This document shows, piece by piece, positions 44,901 to 58,100 of a stretch of 64,000 nucleotides of DNA. The DNA comes from Phallusia mammillata (taxonomy: Eukaryota > Chordata > Ascidiacea > Phlebobranchia > Ascidiidae): contig QLIY01000264.1 in NCBI GenBank assembly GCA_003260075.1, positions 62,001 through 126,000 of the forward strand. The letters are read 5' to 3'. The translations under genes and the position numbers were made by a program. Positions within the stretch are counted from its first letter, which is position 1, and each line of letters opens with the position of its first letter. The notes beneath the pieces were generated by a model. That model did no database searches and was not told the DNA's origin. It worked only from the letters and a program-made list of their open reading frames with translations.

Positions 44901-47900
44901 CATTGATGACATGGTATCGTCCACTGAAGTTGCTGGACAGCTAGGCATTGATTTCATTGTCAAACCAATCTAAATAGCTTTAATCAGTATATTGAAAAAC
45001 CATGGACAAACCCCCAAAGCATTTAGGTTTAAGATATGCTTTTAGGAATGCTCATGACGTAATTGTAAGCACCCACCTGCATTGCTCCTGTTAAGGCGAT
45101 TTTGTAACGTTTCGTTCCAAGACCAACTGCACAAGCAGTTATTCCTCCAAAATAATCCAAAAAATCAGTTTGTTGCGCCTTTGAATAACAAAATATAAAA
45201 AAGGCCAAGTATATACCCTAGCACAGGGATGTCAACTCTCTACCCTCTAATGGCGTTTAAACACTTAACAACAATTGTAGTGTTTTGCAAGATTTTTTTA
45301 AAATAATAAAATATTCTAACCTTTCAAAGTGAAAGCTATGATTTAAAGATACGTTAGCAGAAGTTGAATTTATAAATAAAAACTCCTATGTTTGACTAAA
45401 AATAAGCGTTAAATTTGAGTGTATGAAAATAAATTAAAAATCATATGCGGCCCTTGGCATATTTTCCAAACTGCAATGTGGCCCTCGAACCCCCACGAGT
45501 TTGACACCCCTGCCCTAAAGCATAACTTACTTGTTGCAAGTCTGCTAAAACGGCAGGTAGTCGCTGTTTAATTTCAATCATTTGTTCATCCAGAGTTTGT
45601 TCAATCAGAACCAATGCTTTCTGATAAAGCTTCTTTTTCCTGTTCAGTTCAGTTTCTTCACAGGACAATTCCTTTAGTCGTGCTATGGCGACAAGTTTGA
45701 CAACAGGCTGCACTTGAAGACATGTTTCCTTAATATCATTTATCTAAAAGTTTATAGCGTTGCTTCAATGTAAATAATTCTCTCTATTTCTGTGATGTAA
45801 CCGAAACTATTTCATCACCTATTTGCCTAAATATGAATTTGCAAAATTAAAAAAAAACATTTAAGAGGACAAATTTACGTTTGCAAGAACCAGGTTAAGT
45901 GTATTTTCAAGCTGTGTCCCAACGTCAAGTTGCTCTTCAACTATTTCTTTTAAGAATCTCCAGTCTTGGTCTGGGACGTAATATTCGGTGTGGCCATAGA
46001 AGTAAAATCCCTCTTCGATGTATCTTAAAAGCTCGGCAACCTGTTGCAGCAAAAATAAAAATTATTCCAACCAAACCAACACCAGGTAAATCGATTTCCG
46101 AATTTATGTTTAGATTTAATTTATTGTACCTCACTGTACATAACAGAACTTTCATCAGTGACCGACAGAATAAACTCGAAAACTGCTTTAGCTCCATCGT
46201 TGTCGTTTCGCTGGAAGAGCATCTCCCCGTTGCGACGAACCAGACTAAGCAGTTCCATGTCATTTTCAAACCACGGCTTCACGCTTTCAATAGTTTGCAA
46301 GTCAGCGTTTCCAACAGTTCCAGCAGTGTTCTGTGAAAACATGATGTAAGTAAAAGCTACTCTACTAGCAGAATTGGGTCTTAACGTTAATTGGTTTTTC
46401 ACGCTCTAACTTCTCAATGTACAAATAGATATAACTGACGCAAAACTTGCCTAATGCTTCGTAATTGCATAAAATTTGTCTAGTCGGTTTCTTTACTTTA
46501 TTGACAACTCACCACGTTTGGGCTGCAGACGTCAAAACCATCGCTTCCACAATCTCCCGTTTGTCCTTGATCTCCTAAGTGTGAAGTGCAATCCTGATCA
46601 ACAGCATAGCAATAAAAGTAGGATAAGCATAAACATGAACAACCTCCATCCCCACCATCTCTGCATCATGACAAAGCGGTTTTGACAGCAATAGTTGAAA
46701 AAAACATAAAAAAATGCAGCAAGAGGGTGTTTAACATAAATTGCTTGAACTGTTTAAGTCGATGTGCTTAAAAAATCGTTAATTAGGTGAAACTCAATTT
46801 GTGGTTAGAAATAGGCTGCTACATTTGAAAATGAGAATAACACTCAGACACAATATTTCGTTTTTTACAAGTTTCTCACCCTCCATCTCCGCCAAATCCA
46901 TTAGGAGATGGACCTCCACCTTGGCCAGGTTTTTGATACAGAGTCAAATAACCTGATAAACTTGTCGCGTATACCACAACATCACTTGCGCTTCCACCCT
47001 TTCCGGGAACCCCGCTCGACCTTCCAGGTTCACCGGTTCCGCCTTTTTCACCGCGCCGGCCTAGAGCAGTGTACACATTTAGAAAACGTTGTAGGGTGCA
47101 AACAAGGTATGTAGTTATGGTTCTGGCAGCTTGTAATTTCATCCACATTTTCGGGCTTAATCGAACTGGCAGTATCTTTAATTTAGTAATTTAATCAATT
47201 TTAGCAGTTAAGAATAAGTCTTAGCAGTTAAGTTTATAATAACTTATCAAACACGTACATTGAAGGAAATTTTACTTACGTTATGTTAATAGGTTTACAA
47301 AGATTTGCTGGGTGTCGTAATTAATGTAATTTGTCTGACTTATTGATTTAGGTAACTCACAATAAAGTTTTTTTGAGGAGCTACATAAAAGCGACGTAAT
47401 TATTAACTGAAAAACAGGAATGAACCTTTGACGTAATAATATTCCAACGTCACAACACAATTATTTCCACACTCCACATTGCAATCCATTGTTGGACCCT
47501 TGGCTCCTTTAACTCCTTTCTCTCCTTGCCCGCCAGCTTGTGATGTGCTTCCTTGACTTGCCTGAAACGTAAGCATGTTTTACAACACCAATTACGAAAA
47601 TCTGCTTCCTTTTGTTGTTGTTAAGGTGGGATATCTAGTTCACATTAGGTGCTAATGTTTACATTAAAAAAGAAGGTAATTTTAGAAACGTTAAAACATC
47701 CTTTCGTTCTTCTTTTTTTGTTTTTGGGTTAGATATGTGATGATACATTGTGCCAAATTATTTAAGCTATTTGAGGTAACTTATGCTCCTGCAAATTTAA
47801 TTTTGGACCCGTATGTTTGCCTCACGCAAAAATTACTGTTAAAAATGGTATAAGTGGCCGTTATTATCGGCAAAAATAAATCCTACTAGTTGGCGGTTGT

Positions 47901-50551
47901 TGGGTTACCTCGTTCACCATAACTATGTTTCCGTCTAATTCGCCGACATAGACATGAAAAACAGGACTCGAATAGCCATCCGTGCCATTTGCACCAGTTT
48001 TGTCAATGTCTGCAACTGAAAATCCCGCGCAAGTTGTTCCCGAACTTGACAACGATTGGCACCGGTACGGCGTCTAGTGTGTGAAAAGTATTTATTTTGC
48101 ATTAAAAATACTTTTGTTTGACCCCGCCAATTTTTTTGGTCTTGCTTTTACCGATTTATGTTACCAGGACGCATTTAAAAACCAACTTGTTTAAATTTAC
48201 TTTTATGCAACTGAGACAGAACAAAATGTAATTTTCCAGATAGTTTAGGAACCAGATAGTTTAGCTCTCTTTTGCGGTCGACACTAGTATTAGGCGTTTA
48301 CCTGCAAATTTAGGACACCACTATTGGAAACTAAACGTCTTGCAAAAAAGGTCACATTTTTCCAGCCCTTTAAGACTTTCTCAGTGTCATCTACGTACAC
48401 GGTATCCGCACGGATAATAAGTTCCCTTGTTATTTCCGACTGAGTCGATGCGGCAATTTGTTCAATTCTAAAGAATGTTAGGTTTGTAACAACACTCTTT
48501 AATGAGTGAAATTAATTTGAAGAGATACAGCCGTTTTTTCGGCGAAAATGGTTTTAGGCAAACATTGTAACACTATCAGTTTTAAACTAAAATTCTTAAG
48601 GACAGAAACCCTTTCTCGTGAAGCAGTTGATTGAGTCGGGAGAAATGAATTTCTCTTCCCATTACGTCAACAATGGAGTTTTGTTCGGTAATAGTTGGAA
48701 CGGAAATGTTGTTGGGTGGAGGAATATTGAATGTGTAGGTTACATTGCCTTCGCCGAGGTAAGTAATTTTTTCTAGAACAAGAACAACAACATACTTTAA
48801 TGAACGTATGGCGACTACTTGTTCGTCTAATTTATCGCCGATTCGGACGTCCAAAGAAAATTTCTGTTGTTATTTGTCTTTATAACGTCCAATTTGTCAA
48901 TTAAAATGTTAAAATTAGCAAAATTAACAGTTACACTTTACCAACCTTGTACTTCAGTAGCTGACCAAGAAACCGTAATCGTCTCAAGGAAGTTGTGTAC
49001 TACAATTGTAAATCCGTTTTCATCAACTTCCGAAACACTGACAGGGTAACTGTCAAAAAGAGTTGGTAGATATCGAAAAAAGTTGGAAGATTTGTTGTAT
49101 TTTTATTCTTACTTAATCGCTTCAGTTTTTTTTTTACCAATAACCAAGGTAACATTTTGGTTATATTCGTATATAGCTTGTTGCAAATAAATATAAGCAA
49201 AACGGCCAACTGATTGCTTAACGCTTAAAGGTTTTACATGGCAATTAAAGTGGAGCTAATAATTTATAATTTGTATCATTAAATTGACTCTTTAAGTCAG
49301 CGGTTCTTAACCTTTTTTGTCCACACCCCCCTAAGGTGTTTGTCGGGCACTTCACGCCCCCCCAAAACAGGCAAAAAACGACAGTTTTTTCGAACACATG
49401 CAGCAATGAAACTACCAAAAGTTTCCGTTGCCTATGGTGTAAACCAGGGATCACTTAATTACGGATCCGGGGCGTTAGCAATTGTGTAAACATTCATATA
49501 ATACATTTTAGTAATAATTTTACCTCGTCTAACAGGATAACCAGGCATAAGCATCATCCAAAAGCAGTTGTTACGTCACATATAAAAGCAAAGAATAGTA
49601 ATTGTGTGCGAACAATTGCTTTTTTAGTTCCTTGTGGTAGAATANGTGTTAGTAGCTCTACCGTTTGGGAAAGGCTGCGTCAGGGCTTGTAACCCATGTG
49701 ACTCTCGAGCGTGATTATTAAAATGATCCGGACCGCAGTTAAAAAAATTGGTCATGCCCGTTCTAAACTGACAAACTAAAAACTTTGCCACGTATGTCAT
49801 TATTCATAATTGTGTTACGCCATAAGGTATTGCATCATAATATTCGTTTCTTTTTAAAAGCGTTTGTGCTCGCAAACAATGCACTACACTTGCGAAATTA
49901 ATTTTAGGGGGAGGTGAGTCTAAAGTTAAATAAATTTGTTTATTTAACTTTGGCTCACGCCCCCCTNTTGTGTTACGCCATAAGGTATTGCATCATAATA
50001 TTCGTTTCTTTTTAAAAGCGTTTGTGCTCGCAAACAATGCACTACACTTGCGAAATTATTTTAGAGGAGGTGAGTCCAAAAGTTAAATAAATTTGTTAAA
50101 TAAAAAAAAATAAAAAAAAATTGTTAAAAAAGTTAAATAAAAACGTGTTGTACACCCCTGTATTAGAGGTAAAGTAGATTGTAATTATGATATTACAATA
50201 TTCTAATGCTTTTCCGGGGTATCGTGTCCGAATAATCCCCGGTCTTCCATGAAATTACCAACAAAAACAAAATAATTCGCTACCCATTTTGACAAGAGCC
50301 TCGTGCCCAGGCGTCTACGTCTGGTGGTAATGGAAATGTTGATCCAAAACTGACTCTGTAAGGTAAGCCCGAATAGGAGGCTGACAACTCAACTTTGCCT
50401 TCTGAAACAGTGTGAAAAAAGGTTTTCTAGTTTCACATTACTTTGTGATAGCCGAATAATAACACTTGCCCAAAGACATCTGAGTGTATCCTAGTTGAAC
50501 AAAACAACTGACAATGGCAGCAAATGCATGAAAGATCACGGATGTTTTCAT
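41924..50551 (-). CDS. Gene B: H-type-lectin-like / collagen-like paralog, 1115 aa, 24 exons
   Basis: Exons (minus): 50551-50470, 50401-50284, 49049-48946, 48772-48610, 48467-48302, 48073-47909, 47561-47426, 47060-46880, 46660-46513, 46330-46130, 46040-45879, 45743-45531, 45178-45077, 44969-44893, 44652-44487, 44423-44325, 44183-44062, 43841-43718, 43320-43165, 43090-42915, 42703-42514, 42456-42287, 42229-42155, 41975-41924. Total 3348 nt; nineteen exon lengths equal those of gene A and all phases agree. Signal peptide MKTSVIFHAFAAIVSCFVQLG. Lectin-like domain YRVSFGSTFPLPPDVDAWARG. Exon 7 differs most: the tail GGWATPGDTHHN of A and C is replaced by VVTLEYYY, with one more Cys. Exon 13 keeps GGITACAVG. 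Intron 1 has a GC donor (CTTTGG|GCAAGT) and intron 4 a weak GTTTCT donor. Extracellular glycan binding is inferred from the lectin-like domain. Confidence 0.85.
43376..43669. mobile_element. Element with 54-bp terminal inverted repeats
   Basis: The left end reads AAGTTTTAAGAGCTCTTCTG and the complement of the right end AAGTTTAAAGAGCTCTTCTG; similarity extends about 54 bp, past CGACGTTTCGATGTCC. Between them, units with AACACTGAATGCGACTAGTA occur three times. No transposase. A 13-bp direct repeat AGTAAATTATTAA lies at 43332 and 43670. Located in intron 18 of gene B. Confidence 0.65.
45224..45512. mobile_element. Non-autonomous hAT-like element in gene B intron 12
   Basis: Ends CAGGGATGTCAACTCT and GAGTTTGACACCCCTG. 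The flanks CCCTAGCA and CCCTAAAG share only their first five bases. About 290 bp, no coding capacity. Confidence 0.6.
49298..50110. other. hAT-like end, two n bases and a false duplication in gene B intron 2
   Basis: CAGCGGTTCTTAACC at 49298 looks like a hAT left end with no matching right end. An n at 49645 precedes GTGTTAGTAGCTCTACC, which also occurs near 10230. An n at 49967 separates two near-identical copies of about 100 bp (49810 onward and 49968 onward, starting TTGTGTTACGCCATAAGG). Both n positions look like contig joints. Confidence 0.6.
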
Positions 50552-50618
50552 TTTACTTCTTTCAAAGTCTTGCTAATTCTCAATGTACAAATGGATGCAA
50601 TTTTTTAATTGCTACGCA

Positions 50619-50624
50619 TTTATA
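50619..50624 (-). promoter_or_regulatory. TATA-like box of gene B
   Basis: TATAAA on the minus strand, in CGCTATAAATGCG, about 70 bp before the gene B ATG. Gene A has TTATAAATTAGCG at a similar distance. Confidence 0.45.
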
Positions 50625-51080
50625 GCGAGAACGAATGGTTTTCATGGGAAGACAACATCTGCAACGAAAGTGTTAAATTTACCTAGTTCGTTTTGATCAA
50701 GCGCCAATGGCAAAAGTCACGTATACCTCTCTACGTCACCAGTCAATGCATGATGTATATAACCGTGTGAATTGATACACGTGCAATTTAGGCTTTGTGA
50801 GAGTAAACAGTTAGCACCAACATCAAAGTTCATCCTCTTATCAGCGGTTATGGAAGTGAGATAAAATTCGTATAATAAACGTGAGCTGCGAGAAAAAACA
50901 AACACATCTTGATAAAGTTGCAATAGATGATTCCAGTAATGATTCCAGAGGAGGTGTGGCATGATGGGAAAAGGGATATACGCTGTTTGTAATGTACACG
51001 GTTGTCACTTTGTACAACTAAACGTTTGATAGTTTTGAAAACCGACAGGCTGGGTAAATATAACTTTTTGATTGTCTTCG

Positions 51081-51110
51081 AGTCACGTCACCAGTTTCTG
51101 TCACGTACAA
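51081..51110. promoter_or_regulatory. Conserved GTCACG...ACCAG...GTCACGTACA element, copy 1
   Basis: Reads AGTCACGTCACCAG then TTTCTGTCACGTACAA, about 530 bp upstream of gene B. Two more copies lie between gene C and CLCA-R. Confidence 0.4.
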
Positions 51111-51171
51111 AACTTCAACGTCATACTCAACTAATGTAACTCGATTTCATTTATCGATTGTTAACCTAAGT

Positions 51172-51610
51172 CAGGGTTAACCAAATTTTTGGCAGCGGGA
51201 CGGATAAGTTTAAATAATGATTCGAAGGGGCCGCACAGTTTGCAAGCCCTAAAACCGTACAGGATATTTGACTCGATAGCCCATACGATTATAGTTAGTC
51301 TAATCTTTCGAGCAATGCTCCTATATTACGCCACAAGTAACAAAAGAAGGCAATTGATTACGCACAATTAATACTTGTAGTCCTGTATGTGATGTAACAA
51401 ACCAGCTTTGAATTATTCCTGGGCGTTATAATCCTTTGAAACTAGGTAAAATTAATTCTACACGTCAATGCAGAAAAACTTTTGTGGGGGTAGATTAATT
51501 TTTGAATATTACAAAATTATCAATACGATTTGGCAAACCAAAAATATCGGCCGGATAAAATGACCTCAAGGGTCAGAGCCGACCCACAGGCCGTAGTTTG
51601 GTGACCCCTG
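51172..51610. mobile_element. Non-autonomous hAT-like element
   Basis: Ends CAGGGTTAACCAAATTTTTGG and CCGTAGTTTGGTGACCCCTG are an imperfect inverted pair. The flanks are only weakly similar. It lies between genes B and C. Confidence 0.55.
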
Positions 51611-51659
51611 CCCAAAGATATTGTGTGATAACAAATACACAAATATAGCACATTTTTTC

Positions 51660-52030
51660 TATGTATTCTAGCCTTCTATTATTTTGATATTGGCATCGAT
51701 GGAGCACGAAAGCATTTAAAAATCAATTTGAACAGAAATGCAATTAAGTATCATATCCGAAATCATATAATATCGGTGTTAGCAGCACAGTTTTTTATTT
51801 CAAACATAGCCAACAGGGTATCCGCTGAGCTTAATGAAAAATGTAACAACTGGATTACCGCACCTATTTACAATATGCTGAACCGTGTAAATTCATTAGC
51901 TTTTTCGCCCAAAATATTAATTTTAGATCATTTTTAAAGCCAAATGTCAAACAATGTGTTTTTTGGCATTTTACAGTACCCAGCAGTACATGTGAGCCAG
52001 GCGGTTGTGATCGTATGGTCGTAACTTACA
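51660..52030. repeat. 3' flank of gene C, duplicated at 40220-40740
   Basis: Extended similarity to 40220-40740 in the same order (GGCATCGATGGAGCACGAAA against GGCAGCGATGGAACACAACA). It shows that the B/C tandem duplication included at least 400 bp beyond the genes. Confidence 0.6.
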
Positions 52031-52080
52031 TCCTAATCAAAATACTGTTTATTCGGACAAATAGTTTTTTCCGACACCAG

Positions 52081-52086
52081 TTTATT
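52081..52086 (-). terminator. Poly(A) signal of gene C
   Basis: AATAAA on the minus strand, about 80 bp after the gene C stop codon. Confidence 0.5.
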
Positions 52087-52166
52087 TTATTTTCTGTTAT
52101 GACACACACACATGTTGCACGAATTAGTTTGAAACATTTTAGCAGATTTCTTCCGTACGTTGACGA

Positions 52167-55100
52167 TTATTCCATGCTGCTTTGGGAGTTGTCTTCCATC
52201 ATTTTAAGTCGATGTAGCCGCCTGTGTTTGAATCATAAATACAAGTATTTAAACGCTTGGCAAGTAATCTAAAATTCCTTAAAGCAGTATTTTGTAGCAG
52301 GGGTCGGCAACATTTCTTTGCACTACGGACCGGTTTGAAACTGAAATTTTTATCACGGGCCGGCCTTTAAAAACCACAAATGTTCAGCACTGAAAACTAA
52401 TTACAGTTATTACAACTGTGATTTAATCTGAACCTAGAGCAAGTTTTATGCGGCCCGGTAACAAAACCCCACATGGACCAGTGGTTGCCGACCACTGTTT
52501 TATAGGGTCACAACATTCCAAACAGATTTGACCTTGATAACGTTTTTAGCAGGGATATATTTAATTTTTTAGCAAAGCTCTTCCGAAAGTTACACAAACT
52601 ATGAGATGTACCTGTTTACATCTTGAACATCGACAGGATAATCACTCCATGACTGAATTTTCGCATAAATCCGAATAGTACTTAATCTGTAACAAAATAA
52701 GTTTGAATTAAATTCAAAATACGTAAGTACTTTTGACAAAAAATACTTTGAAAAGTCGAAGTCCTTGCAGTTTGTTCCCGAGATGAAGTAGTTCGGATCC
52801 AACGTACATTCATAGCTATCCGTTCGCGGAACTTTTATCACATAAGTTGCATAGGGACTCTTACATGGCTTTGAGCCAAAGAAGTTGCCTGCGTCATATT
52901 CGCAAAACGTGTATTCCTAAACAACACCAACAGTAATTACCGTTTTCCTTTAAAAAGTATACAACAAGCAGTACATCTTCATTAAACTTATCAGCCAAAT
53001 TGTCGTCGAGGATGGAAGATACGAAACTGGCCGAGTCAAATGTCATAACTCTGCCACCATCGATGTCTTCGGGAGTTTGCTGGAGTTCAACATTAGTTGT
53101 ACCATCGTCAGCCGTGGGTTGCAGAAAGTTTGAGTCCCCTTCGTGAGCCACAACCACGTAAGTGCTATGAAAACATACAAGGTACGAGTTACAGCAGATA
53201 AAATGCACGAATAACAAAATAGTTTCTCAAAATCAAACTGAATGAGAGCTTATATATATTATAAAGACGTCTCAACAATTGCTACGGATTTACGGATTAA
53301 AACGCAAAAGTATTAGGTACCAAGCTACTTTTATTTTCGACCAAGCCTCATTATAAGTCTGTGTATAAGTATCAAAGTAAAAGTTTGGATATCAGGAAAT
53401 AAGCGCTTACTAGGTTGGCACAGATCGGGATTGTGGGGATCCGTCAACTTCTACATACAGCCCCACCAAGCGGCCGTTGTAGCACCTCTCACATCCGGTC
53501 GTGCGAGGATCAAGCGGATCCACAAGCATGTCGATCATGGTTTGTCCAGTCTGCTTCAGTTGATTGATAAGTTCTGGGTGATTTTGCTGTGAAATTGTTG
53601 AGCAAATTTAAAGAATAGAAATTCACATATTCGCTACAGTGCTAAATCAAAAAGTGCTTCTGTTTACTTCACAAGACTTACTGTGTTATATTCCCAATAG
53701 GCAGTAAATACATGCGATGTAGGTCCAGCCAAGGATGCAGTCAGGTCCAAGAAGTTGTCTCTTTGAGTTTCCAGGTCTTGATATATCAACTGAAGTTGAA
53801 CCATTCCGACCAAAGCACCAAGATTGTCAACAGTCCCCTATAAATGTGAAATGTTATAATAGCATATGGGAAAGTCATAGAGCTTAGATTTGCCTGGTCG
53901 CTGATGGCAGAGTTGTATTTGCCAAGAACATCATATTCCATGAGACTTTCGAATTGATAAGCTTTCGATAGTTCGTAAATTGATTCCATGATAGCGTTTT
54001 CTTGGTGCTGGTACAAACTGAAAAGTATTGGATGAAAAAAAACATTACACCCCGAAACACCTTGCTAAAATATGCATTAAATCAAACGATACAGGAAAAA
54101 AATAAAAAATCGATTTGTATTTCTTAACTCTGCGTTATCGAATTTTGACCATTTGTAGTAAATCTCGACTTATGGACAGTGCCGGATTAACCATTAGGCA
54201 AAGTAGGCACGTGCCTACAGGCCAGTCAAAAATCCAGGCCACTTCAAAATCAGTAGACTTTGTGACAATGATTTGGCAACACTGATAATTATAATTTTTT
54301 AGCAGGCAACCCTGATTTTCGGGCCACTTATAAAATGTGCCTACAGGCCAGCAGACCCTTCATCCAGCACCGATTATGGACAGTGATTCAAGTAGAATGT
54401 TTTTGCCATACGATATCATCCGGAAATTTAACCAAAATTTCAAACAGGTCAAGAGTTAGGCTACGAAAACGGTCACCTTTTACCAAAACCTAAACCTACT
54501 ACGTTACCGGTATCAAATTCATAATAAATATAAAGACAATATAATGACTTTTATGGGATTTTAGAATGAATTTTGATATATTGGACACTTCCTTTAAACC
54601 GAAACCTTTAGTAAATTGTTTCAGCATAAACATGTTTTATTTTTGCGTACTTCTCATTGTTTGCTACGATTTGCGAAAATGTCTATAGAACTTGCTCGTG
54701 AAATTTTAACCAAAACTGGCCAAACGCTCATACAACTGACTTAAGCAATGTGTCGGTGAAAGTAGACATTCCCGTCATGGAAATACCATTTAAGGTCTCC
54801 TGAACGGCCTCATCTACTTTGGCTTTTGCCTCCTCCATCAGTTGTTTGTTGTATCCGATTTGCTGCAAAAAACAAAATTGTGTACAAAATACTGTTTAGT
54901 GCTTTTGTTACATCTCCACGTTCAGTTACGCATGATTAACTTGTCTCACTGTTCCCCTGCTATGACGTTACAATCGCCATGTGCGTAACAGTAAAATTGG
55001 AAGGACTTTGTCTGCATGTTGCAATGATTGGTTCATTTTACCGTACAACGTGGTCGAGTGAGGTGACTTTATTACTGCATTAAGTAAATTCGTTTGTGTT

Positions 55101-58100
55101 TCATTTTTAGAGACGAATAAGGCTAAATTAAATATTTTGACGACTGACTAATTAATCTTCAAGTGAAGGCTGTTTACCGTGATTGTCGGTGAGTGTTTAA
55201 TTCGATTTGTGACCTAAATTAATTCATGGCTTTATGTGTGACTTATGACATGCTGTATTTTCCTATAGTGATTGCAGCGATTGTTTCATCGTCTTGCAAC
55301 TGTTGATACGTGTACTGTACCTGTTGACCTGTGTCGCAAAATAGTTGGTAAGTTAGTCATTGGCATTTTTGTGCGTTGACATATGTCAATGTGTTTCGTT
55401 TTCTTGTTTAGAAAACCGTTCCCGTTTCGTTCTCAACCCTGTTTCTGTCCGTTCCTGATTGTGCACGACGTTGTGGTTGTTGCCGCTGTTGTCGCTGTGG
55501 ATTATTACACGTGATTCGGGAAGTGTGATTTGTGTGGGAAAGGGCGGGGCGTGTTTCAACGTGACAAACCCCTTTGTGAGGCTCAGCCTTGCAGGTCGGC
55601 CGTTCAGAGTCTACAGCTTTAGTGAGGTAGGTAAAAACACTTGCTTTAAAAAAGTTTTTAAATTGTCCAAGAATAAATTACCTTTAGTTGGGCATCCATG
55701 TTAATCAACATGTCAATCAACTTGATACGGAACGCACCGTCTCGAAAGTAATCGTCTATTAGTCTTTCCAGAGTGAGTGCCTAACAAAACATAATGTTTT
55801 CAAGCATCACCACAGATTGAGTGGGTCAATGTATTTACATTTTCCGAACTAGTAAAGAGACAACGCAAATCTTGTAGTAGTTGAGATCTGTCTTTTAGCA
55901 AGTTGCTCATCATTATGATGGGAACAGCTGATGCGTCCATTGCACTAAAGTCCAAATCTTCAGGATCCAGTGCTTCGTACTCAAACGCAAATTGCAAGCT
56001 GAAATAGCAAACATAACAAATCAAGGCAAATACTCAATAGAATTGGAGACAAATATTTTGTGAACACAAAACTTGTGGTTTTTATAGAAACTAAAGATGC
56101 TATTGTGCGAAATATATATATTCCAAGATATTCATCGTCAGATTTTGTTACTAGGAAAATACGCTCGATTCTTATTTATTTAATCACATACACGGTGATT
56201 GTCGATAACCATGCTGCCTGTTGAAGGGTCAGATACTGATCAGTTGAAATACTCTTTTGCCTTTCTACATTTTTTATCCCCACAAAATAGTAGTAAGTTT
56301 TAGGGTTTGCTAATAACCTATCAGTTATAATTTTCAATGACTAAATATTTGTACAATAGTTACACAATATCCTACTTTTCCTCCATTGAGGCTTCCACCG
56401 CTTCCACTGAGGGTGCTGGACAGCTAGGTTTTGATTTTAGCACTGAAACAATCTAAAAAAAGGTCAAGCAAAATTTTTTTTACAACAAATTGAGAGAGGG
56501 ATAAGATGAGTTTATTTCGCTTGGTGAACATAGCGACACATAGCTGCGCAACGTTAAAACGTTATGGAGCGCAAAAACAATGAAGAGGCAAAACATTATA
56601 CACTTTAATTCCTGTGTTTTTTTTAGAACATACCTCCATGCCTCCTCCTAAAGCTTTTTTGTAATCCTGCGTCACGAGTCCAACAGCACAGGCGGTTATT
56701 CCTCCAAGATAATCCAAAAAACCTTTTTGTTGCGCCTGTAACAAGTGTTTGTAGTTCAATAACTGGTTGTAACACAGTAAAGTAAAATCACAATTTACAT
56801 CTTGTAAGTCTTCCGCAACAACAATCATCAACCTTTCAATTTCAGACATTTCTTCGGCCATTGTTTGCTCTAGTAAAGCCAACGCTTCCTGGTAAAGTTC
56901 TTTTTTGCTTGTGAGCTCATATTCTTCAAAGGACAGCTGATCCAATCGCGTGTCGGCAACAAGATTGACCACAGACTGCACTTGAATACATGTACTCGCA
57001 ATATCGTTCATCTGTTGTTATAAAAAGAAATAAATACGGCTTGAAAGCAAACAAATCAAAAACTACGAACGTTCGCTAAGACAGCGTTAAACGCGTCTTC
57101 CATTGCTGTACCAACTACAAGTTGCTCATCAACAACTTGTTGTAAGTATGTCCAATCTCTATCAGGGGCGTAATATTCCGTGTTGCCATAGAAATCAAAT
57201 CCCTCTTCGATGTAATCTAAAAGTTGGGCAACCTAATGCAGAACAAATATGTGTTGAATTTTTAACATTGGCAGGTTTCATTTTTAAAACTTAATGACTA
57301 TGTTGCTATAGATAAAATGTTTTTTTTTAATATTTTTTCATTATCATAACCAAAACACAATACCGTACCTCGTTATACATAACCGAGCTTTCATCAGTGA
57401 CCGATAGAATAAACTCAAAAACTGCTTTGGCTCCATCGTTGTCGTTTCGCTGGAAGAGCATCTCCCCGTTACGACGAATCAGGTTGAGCAGTTCCATGTC
57501 ATTTTCAAACCACGGCTTCACGCTTTCAATAGTTTGCAAGTCAGCGTTTCCTACACCTCCCCAAGTGCTCTGTAAAAGAAAAGTGCACGTATCTAAAGAG
57601 AAAAACAAGTCAAAAGATTTGCAGTAACTTTTAAACAATACTTCGCCCCCTCATGCTTCAAATAACGCAATTTTAGACCTTCTTAACTAACTAGATCTAA
57701 ACTATAACCACCCTGTATATTTTCAGTGTGCAAATGTTTGTATTGGTGATTAAAAATTTGTGTATGAGCAACTTTCTACTTATACGTTATACCTTTTTCT
57801 TGAGTAAGTCAATATTTCCTAATCCTATTTATTATTCATGGCTTGATATGACACTATTGTTTAGAAAGTTAATGTGTTTCTTTCAACGCTTTGGCTTTAT
57901 AAAACCTAAAACCACATCCGGTACAACTTACAACTTTGTCACAATAAGATATTTAGGCCACCACTTATTTGAGATTATAATCTGCTGAACTAACCAATAC
58001 TGGGTTGTTTGCTTCAAATCCATCTTCGCCACAATTTCCTCTTGGACCAGGATCTCCTAAAGCACGATGACAATCTTCTCCTAAAACCTTGCACCAGAAG

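Noticed and set aside
55459-55704. Plus-strand gene in the large intron of gene C
   Set aside because: An 81-codon frame, no splice partner or recognisable domain, and opposite strand to the host gene.
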